Shown here in pieces: positions 59,687-64,000 of a stretch of 64,000 nt of DNA. The position numbers and the translations under genes are program-made. Within the stretch, counting starts at the first letter, position 1. Every line of letters begins with the position of its first letter. The stretch is from Candidatus Faecousia faecavium (GTDB lineage: Bacteria > Bacillota > Clostridia > Oscillospirales > Oscillospiraceae), in the NCBI GenBank assembly GCA_018712645.1, contig DVGO01000013.1:1-64000 (forward strand), read 5' to 3'. The notes beneath the pieces were generated by a model. The model saw nothing but the letters and a program-made list of their open reading frames with translations, had not been told where the DNA came from and ran no database searches.

Positions 59687-60330
59687 TATTTGGCAGCCTC
59701 CTTCTTCTTATTCTTGATGTCCAGATGCTTCATCAGCCACTGAGAACCGGCGATGACAAAGCCCAGAGTCAGGAAGCCGCCCACAGGCATGACCATCTGC
59801 ATGGCGGGGAACTGGGAAGGAATCAGCCGGATACCTTCGCCGCCGTTGAGCAGACCGCCGCCGAAGGTGCCGCTGCCCAGCAGTTCCCGGATAATGCACA
59901 TAATCATCAGCGCTACGGTGTAGCCGATGCCCTGGCAGATGCCGTCCACGGCGGAAGCCAGCACGGTATTTTTGGAGGCAAAGCCTTCTGCCCGGCCCAG
60001 AATGATGCAGTTCACCACGATCAAGGGGATGAACACGCCCAGGCTCTGGCTCAGAGCGGGGATGAAGGCCTTCAGCAGCAGGTCAACCACGGTGACGAAG
60101 CCGGCGATGATGGTGATGTAGGCAGCAATGCGGATCTGCGAGGGGATGAAGTTCCGCAGTGCGGCAATGAGAATATTGGAGCAGGTCAGAATGGCGGTAA
60201 CCGCCAGACCCATGCCGATGCCGTTAAACAGGCTGGTGGTGATGGCCAGGGTGGAGCACATGCCCAGCAGCTGCACGGTAACCGGGTTCTTGGTCAGCAG
60301 ACCTTCCCGGAATTGTCTTTTGAAATTCAT
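59686..60330 (-). CDS. rnfE: Rnf complex subunit RnfE
   Basis: A 214-residue membrane protein homologous to Rnf[28 protein letters not shown] and [22 protein letters not shown] carry the Cys residues of the shared cluster. It is translationally coupled to rnfA. The C-terminal KKKEAAK tail is short and basic. Confidence 0.95.
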   Translation of the reverse strand: MNFKRQFREGLLTKNPVTVQLLGMCSTLAITTSLFNGIGMGLAVTAILTCSNILIAALRNFIPSQIRIAAYITIIAGFVTVVDLLLKAFIPALSQSLGVFIPLIVVNCIILGRAEGFASKNTVLASAVDGICQGIGYTVALMIMCIIRELLGSGTFGGGLLNGGEGIRLIPSQFPAMQMVMPVGGFLTLGFVIAGSQWLMKHLDIKNKKKEAAK

Positions 60331-60341
60331 ACGCTACCTCC

Positions 60342-60896
60342 TTAGCCCAGATTCCCGGCGCAGGCCAGGGCGGCGTTGACACCGGTGCAGACAGCCCGGG
60401 AGGTGATGGTGGCGCCGGTGAGGGCATCCACCTCGCCGCCGTCCTTGGTCACGGACACCGAGCCGGATTTTCCAACAAACTGACCCCGGAAGGCTTCACC
60501 GGCAGCGGTGGAAGCGGCAGCCACAGCGCCCAGACCGGAGGTTTCGGTGTGGGACACAATGGAGATGCCCAGAACCTTGCCTTCCAGATCCACGCCCACC
60601 ATCATGGTGATGGTGTTGTCAAAGCCGCTGGGGGTAACTTCAAAGGCATAGCCGTTTGCACCGGCGTAGACCTTGCTTACCAGGCCGGTATCATCGGTAA
60701 AGTCGGTGATTTCCTGGTCAAAGCCGCCGGGCAGCACCGCTTCAATGGCCTGCTGGGTCTTTTCTGCGTTGAGCTGGGCGATTTTCGGAGCAGTGATGGC
60801 GTTGACTCCGGCCAGAGCCACGGCAACCACCGAGGTGATAATCAGCAATGTCAGGGCCAGCCGAAGCACGTATTTTGCAGTTGTTTCGGTTTTCAT
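60342..60896 (-). CDS. rnfG: Rnf complex subunit RnfG (FMN-binding)
   Basis: A 184-residue protein with one N-terminal membrane helix. The FMN-binding domain ends with the covalent flavin motif VDALTGATITSRAV, whose Thr links FMN phosphate. It carries electrons on the outer side of the membrane between the RnfA/E cluster and RnfD. The start overlaps the rnfD stop by 1 nt. Confidence 0.94.
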   Translation of the reverse strand: MKTETTAKYVLRLALTLLIITSVVAVALAGVNAITAPKIAQLNAEKTQQAIEAVLPGGFDQEITDFTDDTGLVSKVYAGANGYAFEVTPSGFDNTITMMVGVDLEGKVLGISIVSHTETSGLGAVAAASTAAGEAFRGQFVGKSGSVSVTKDGGEVDALTGATITSRAVCTGVNAALACAGNLG

Positions 60897-61891
60897 TATT
60901 TGGCCGCCTCCTTCCTGGGAGCGCCGAACTTCACGGGACGGCCGATTCTGTCCAGCAGCACCACGCAGCAGTTCATAACCAGAATGGCGTAGGAAACGCC
61001 TTCATTGTAGCCGCCGAAGTAGCGGATCATCACGGTCAGCACGCCGCAGCCTACGCCGTAGACGATCTGACCCAGCTTGGTCACCGGGGAGGTGACGTAG
61101 TCGGTAGCCATGAAGATGGCGCCCAGCATCAGGCCGCCGCCGCATACCTGGGCGCACATCCAGGCGATGCGGTCATTGCCCAGGGGGAACAGGAAGGTCA
61201 GCACAGCCACGGTGCCGATGTAGGCCACAGGAATACGGGGGGTGATGACCTTGCGGACCAGCAGATAACCAAAGCCAATGAGCAGCAGAAGAGCGGAGGT
61301 TTCGCCCAGACAGCCGCCCACATTGCCCAGGAACATGTCCATAATGGAATCGGTGGGCATCATACCCTGGTGCATGTTGGCCAGGGGGGTAGCGGAGGTG
61401 ACGATGTCGGCAGTGGACAGCAGGCCCGGCGCATTTTCGTAGCCTACACTCACCCAGGTACTCATAATCACCGGCCAGCTGAACAGGAAAGCACGTCCGG
61501 CCAGAGCGGGGTTGACGATGTTCTTGCCCAGACCGCCGAAGAGCATCTTGACGATGACAATGGCGAACAGGGCGCCCAGAATGATGGTCCAGTAAGGGAT
61601 GGTCACCGGGCAGACAAAGGCCAGCAGCGCACCGGTAACACAGGCGGACAGGTCGTAGATTTTGCAATGGGCTTTGGTGATCTTGCAGTAAGCCCACTCA
61701 AAGAACACGCAGGCAGCCACACTCACCAGCGTCACAGCCAGTGCCCGGAAGCCGAAGAAATAAATGCCTCCCAGCAGGGCAGGGGCCAGGGCGATGAGGA
61801 CGTCGCGCATAATGGTCTGGGTGGTGATGGGGGTGTGGGCGTGGGGGGAGCTGGAAATGGTCAGCTCATAAAAATATTTCATCTGTGCCAT
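60896..61891 (-). CDS. rnfD: Rnf complex subunit RnfD
   Basis: A 331-residue membrane protein with about nine helices. TADIVTSATPLANM is the covalent FMN region, and GKNIVNPALAGRAFLFSWPVIMSTWV and ATDYVTSPVT are conserved RnfD/NqrB parts. It binds flavin within the ion-moving core. It lies between rnfC and rnfG. A Shine-Dalgarno with GGAGG precedes ATG 61891. Confidence 0.94.
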   Translation of the reverse strand: MAQMKYFYELTISSSPHAHTPITTQTIMRDVLIALAPALLGGIYFFGFRALAVTLVSVAACVFFEWAYCKITKAHCKIYDLSACVTGALLAFVCPVTIPYWTIILGALFAIVIVKMLFGGLGKNIVNPALAGRAFLFSWPVIMSTWVSVGYENAPGLLSTADIVTSATPLANMHQGMMPTDSIMDMFLGNVGGCLGETSALLLLIGFGYLLVRKVITPRIPVAYIGTVAVLTFLFPLGNDRIAWMCAQVCGGGLMLGAIFMATDYVTSPVTKLGQIVYGVGCGVLTVMIRYFGGYNEGVSYAILVMNCCVVLLDRIGRPVKFGAPRKEAAK

Positions 61892-61906
61892 AGGTTCTCC
61901 CCCTCC

Positions 61907-63229
61907 TTACTTCTTCGCCGCAGCGGCGGCGTTGCGGATGTGCTGTTTGCCCACCCGGAAGCCCAGAACCAGAGGAACGCTGGCGGGGCAGGTGTAGGCG
62001 CAGCAGCCGCACTCGATGCAGTCCATGATGTTGTTGGCCTTCATGTCCTCCACGTCGCCGGACTGTATTGCCTTGTACATCAGTACCGGCATCAGCTTCA
62101 TGGGGCAGGCGTCGATGCACTTGCCGCAGCGCAGACAGTGGTGCTCTTCCACCGCAAATTCATTGCGCTTGCCCAGCACCGTCACGGCGTTGACGCCCTT
62201 GATGGTGGGAACATTCAGGTCATACTGGGCAGTGCCCATCATGGGACCACCGGAGAGAACTTTGTAAGGATTCTCACTGTGGCCGCAGGCTTCCAGCAGA
62301 TCGTTGAAGGCGGTGCCGATGGGAACCAGCAGGTTCTTCGGCTCCATGATGATGTCGCCGGAAACAGTCACGATCCGGGAAATCAGGGGCATACCGTCAT
62401 ACACTACGTCATGGATGGCCTTGCAGGTAGCGGCGTTGAACACGGCGCAGCCCACTGCAGCGGGCAGACCGCCGGAGGGAACTTCCCGTCCGGTGATGGC
62501 GTAGATCAGCTGCTTTTCTGCGCCCTGGGGGTACTTGGCAGGCAGAATGTCTACGCTGATGTCGTCGGAAGCGTCCAGATTGGCAATCAGGGATTTGATT
62601 GCCTCGGGCTTGTTGTCCTCAATGCCGATGTGGCCTTCCTTCAGGCCGAAGATTTTCATAATGATCTTCAGACCGGAGATCAGCTCCGCCGGGTGCTCCC
62701 GGCACAGTCGGTCGTCGGCAGTTATGTAGGGTTCACACTCGCCGGCATTGATAATGACGGTATCCACTTTGCCGATACCGCCGGAGAGCTTGACATGGGT
62801 AGGGAAGGTAGCGCCGCCCATACCGACGATGCCGCCTTCGTGAATAATATCGATCAGCTCTTCCACACTCAGGGCATCCACCTGTTCCTGGGTGCGCTTG
62901 TGGATGTCCGGGCACAGGGTGTCCAAGTGATCGTTTTCGATGACTACACTCATCATGGTGGTGCCGCTGGTATGGGCTCTGGCCTCTACGGCCTTGACCT
63001 TACCGGAAACGGAAGAATGAACAGGAACACACAAGCCCTGGTTGTCACCGATTTTCTGACCTACGGTAACCAAATCCCCTTTTTTCACCAGGGGCTTGCA
63101 GGGGGCGCCGATATGCTGGGACATGGGAATCACCACGATATCCGGAGCAGGGAATACCTGGGTTTCCTTGTCGCAGGCATACCACTTATTTTCTTTGGGA
63201 TGGACCCCTCCGAAAAAAGAAAACGCCAT
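61907..63229 (-). CDS. rnfC: Rnf complex subunit RnfC (NADH-side)
   Basis: A 440-residue cytoplasmic subunit that exchanges electrons with NAD. The NADH/FMN-binding region contains GMGGATFPTHVKLS and NAGECEPYITADDRL. Two 4Fe-4S motifs, CLRCGKCIDACP and CIECGCCAYTCP, follow. It is the first gene of the operon after the promoter at 63286-63314. With RnfABDEG it couples ferredoxin oxidation to Na+ or H+ export. Confidence 0.95.
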   Translation of the reverse strand: MAFSFFGGVHPKENKWYACDKETQVFPAPDIVVIPMSQHIGAPCKPLVKKGDLVTVGQKIGDNQGLCVPVHSSVSGKVKAVEARAHTSGTTMMSVVIENDHLDTLCPDIHKRTQEQVDALSVEELIDIIHEGGIVGMGGATFPTHVKLSGGIGKVDTVIINAGECEPYITADDRLCREHPAELISGLKIIMKIFGLKEGHIGIEDNKPEAIKSLIANLDASDDISVDILPAKYPQGAEKQLIYAITGREVPSGGLPAAVGCAVFNAATCKAIHDVVYDGMPLISRIVTVSGDIIMEPKNLLVPIGTAFNDLLEACGHSENPYKVLSGGPMMGTAQYDLNVPTIKGVNAVTVLGKRNEFAVEEHHCLRCGKCIDACPMKLMPVLMYKAIQSGDVEDMKANNIMDCIECGCCAYTCPASVPLVLGFRVGKQHIRNAAAAAKK

Positions 63230-63285
63230 AGTTACTTCACCTCTTTCAAAATTCGCGGAACCAAGCCGCTTGTATTACGTATCCT

Positions 63286-63314
63286 ATCATAACCCAGGAA
63301 TCGGAATTTGTCCA
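63286..63314 (-). promoter_or_regulatory. rnf operon promoter
   Basis: TGGACA (63309-63314) and TATGAT (63286-63291) are spaced 17 nt apart on the minus strand. The 63230-63607 gap is otherwise AT-rich. A TTGACA at 63332-63337 on the plus strand has no good -10 partner, and no gene or RNA was recognised there. Confidence 0.7.
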
Positions 63315-63607
63315 CCAGTTTTTAGATAAGATTGACAAAAAATGTAGTATAAAACTATTCATATCGATACAATAAGACGGAATAAATTCATCCTCAGCCA
63401 TATTGCCCCTCGGAACCACGGAAAAGCAAAAGCAGTGAGGCAGGGGAAGGTTTTACCGTCAGAAGGAAAGCTCTCGGGAAAACCAGGCCAAAAAAGAATG
63501 AAATTATCATTACAAATTACCAAAATGCTTAAAATATCACAAACCAGAAAAGGAAAACTGTGCTACCATGTTGATAACTTAATATATAACGAAAGGAAAT
63601 CATAAAA

Positions 63608-64000
63608 ATGAACATGAAGCAATGGTTGGAAGATCTGAAAAACGCGCCTTGCAAGAAGGCATTGCCGGTATTGTCCTTTCCCTGCATTCATCTGATGGGG
63701 ATCACCGTCCGGGAATTGATTGCTGACAGCGACCTGCAGGCCAAGGGCATGAAGCTGGTGGCAGACCGGGTGGATGCCGCTGCTTCGGTGAGCATGATGG
63801 ATCTTTCCGTGGAGGCGGAGGCCTTCGGCGCCCGGATTCAGGTCAGCGATGACGAGGTGCCTACCGTGGTAGGAGCCCTGGTTACCGATGAGGAGGCTGC
63901 CCAGGCCCTGGCGGTTCCTGCCGTGGGCGCCGGACGGACGGGAAAATATGTCCAGGCCATCGAAAAGGCTTGCAGGCTCATCACCGACCGGCCTGTATTT
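63608..64000 (+). CDS. Uroporphyrinogen-decarboxylase-family protein, cut by the window end
   Basis: The first 131 codons of a gene continue past the window. ATG 63608 has AAAGGA upstream, and the frame is open to the last base. The segment SFPCIHLMGITVRELIADS and VDAAASVSMMDLSVEAEAFGA with later VGAGRTGKYVQAIE match the URO-D-like (MtaA/methyltransferase) family. The C-terminal motifs are out of view. It is divergent from the rnf operon. It is a different branch from the copy at 40796-42007. Confidence 0.75.
   Translation, partial: MNMKQWLEDLKNAPCKKALPVLSFPCIHLMGITVRELIADSDLQAKGMKLVADRVDAAASVSMMDLSVEAEAFGARIQVSDDEVPTVVGALVTDEEAAQALAVPAVGAGRTGKYVQAIEKACRLITDRPVF

Noticed and set aside
1-64000. 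rRNA or tRNA genes, common near oriC in Firmicutes
   Set aside because: No tRNA-like cloverleaf or rRNA sequence was recognised by eye in any intergenic stretch.

Overview
The window is about 64 kb of a moderately GC-rich Gram-positive genome. It is most likely an anaerobic gut-type Clostridia of the Oscillospirales/Ruminococcaceae sort. The signs are an Rnf complex in the order CDGEAB, an Nfn-type transhydrogenase, a sodium-pump decarboxylase beta subunit, a DUF1836 regulator, an HflK/HflC pair and RemB/YaaA next to dnaA-dnaN-recF-gyrBA. It contains the chromosomal replication origin. The oriC between dnaA and dnaN (about 21.5-21.72 kb) carries several 9-mer DnaA boxes and, at its AT-rich edge, a DnaA-trio-like run. 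parA/parB with two perfect parS palindromes lie about 8 kb to the left. No rRNA, tRNA, CRISPR array, transposase or integrase was recognised.

Layout: 0-1.8 kb, a KdpDE-like two-component pair. 1.9-4.5 kb, an ArsB/NhaD-type ion transporter and OadB with a 43-residue OadG-like peptide. 4.8-7.3 kb, a YitT-family protein and an IMP dehydrogenase. 7.7-9.9 kb, NfnAB. 10.1-13.8 kb, serS, a PspC protein, parB, parA, parS and a zinc-ribbon membrane protein. 14-17.2 kb, a DUF1836-zinc ribbon-hflK-hflC-membrane protein operon. 17.2-19.7 kb, a nucleotidyltransferase, gluQ and an acidic membrane protein. 19.9-29.4 kb, the dnaA-oriC-dnaN-yaaA-recF-gyrB-gyrA-rnhA-remB replication core. 29.5-32.1 kb, a small Xre regulator and an ECF sigma/anti-sigma pair. 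32.5-36.0 kb, an acyl-ACP thioesterase, HtrA protease and sensor kinase. 36.3-53.8 kb, a metabolic island. 53.9-58.2 kb, a lone response regulator, uppP, an aldose epimerase, an SdpI-like protein and an MFS transporter. 58.2-63.2 kb, rnfCDGEAB. 63.6-64.0 kb, the 5' part of a uroporphyrinogen-decarboxylase-like gene.

The most interesting region is 36-54 kb. A response regulator (53894-54580) and a sensor kinase followed by htrA (36006-33298) face the same way, and each lacks its partner next door. Between them lies about 17.9 kb of catabolic genes: two PfkB sugar kinases, two ADP-ribosylglycohydrolase-fold proteins, a sugar-type ABC importer without ATPase, a LacI and a GntR regulator, citrate lyase citDEF, a TIM-barrel glycoside-hydrolase-like protein, an FGE-like protein and a URO-D-like protein. 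Immediately upstream of the kinase is an 18-codon ORF ending in the same residues as the response regulator (GxG..FEVL, then stop). It looks like a displaced 3' end. The simplest reading is that an island split an ancestral RR-kinase-htrA operon. The island has two control units. A GntR divergon (about 40.6-40.8 kb) has consensus promoters overlapped by GTACAT/ATGTAC dyads. A LacI unit has the same AAACCGGTTAC element at two promoters (about 49.36 and 50.74 kb). This suggests import of a glycoside, hydrolysis by ARH-fold enzymes and phosphorylation of the released sugar.

Two further DnaA-box clusters outside oriC (7.49-7.56 kb and 32.2-32.4 kb) flank the origin and may titrate DnaA. All functions are inferred from reading the sequence; no database search was run.
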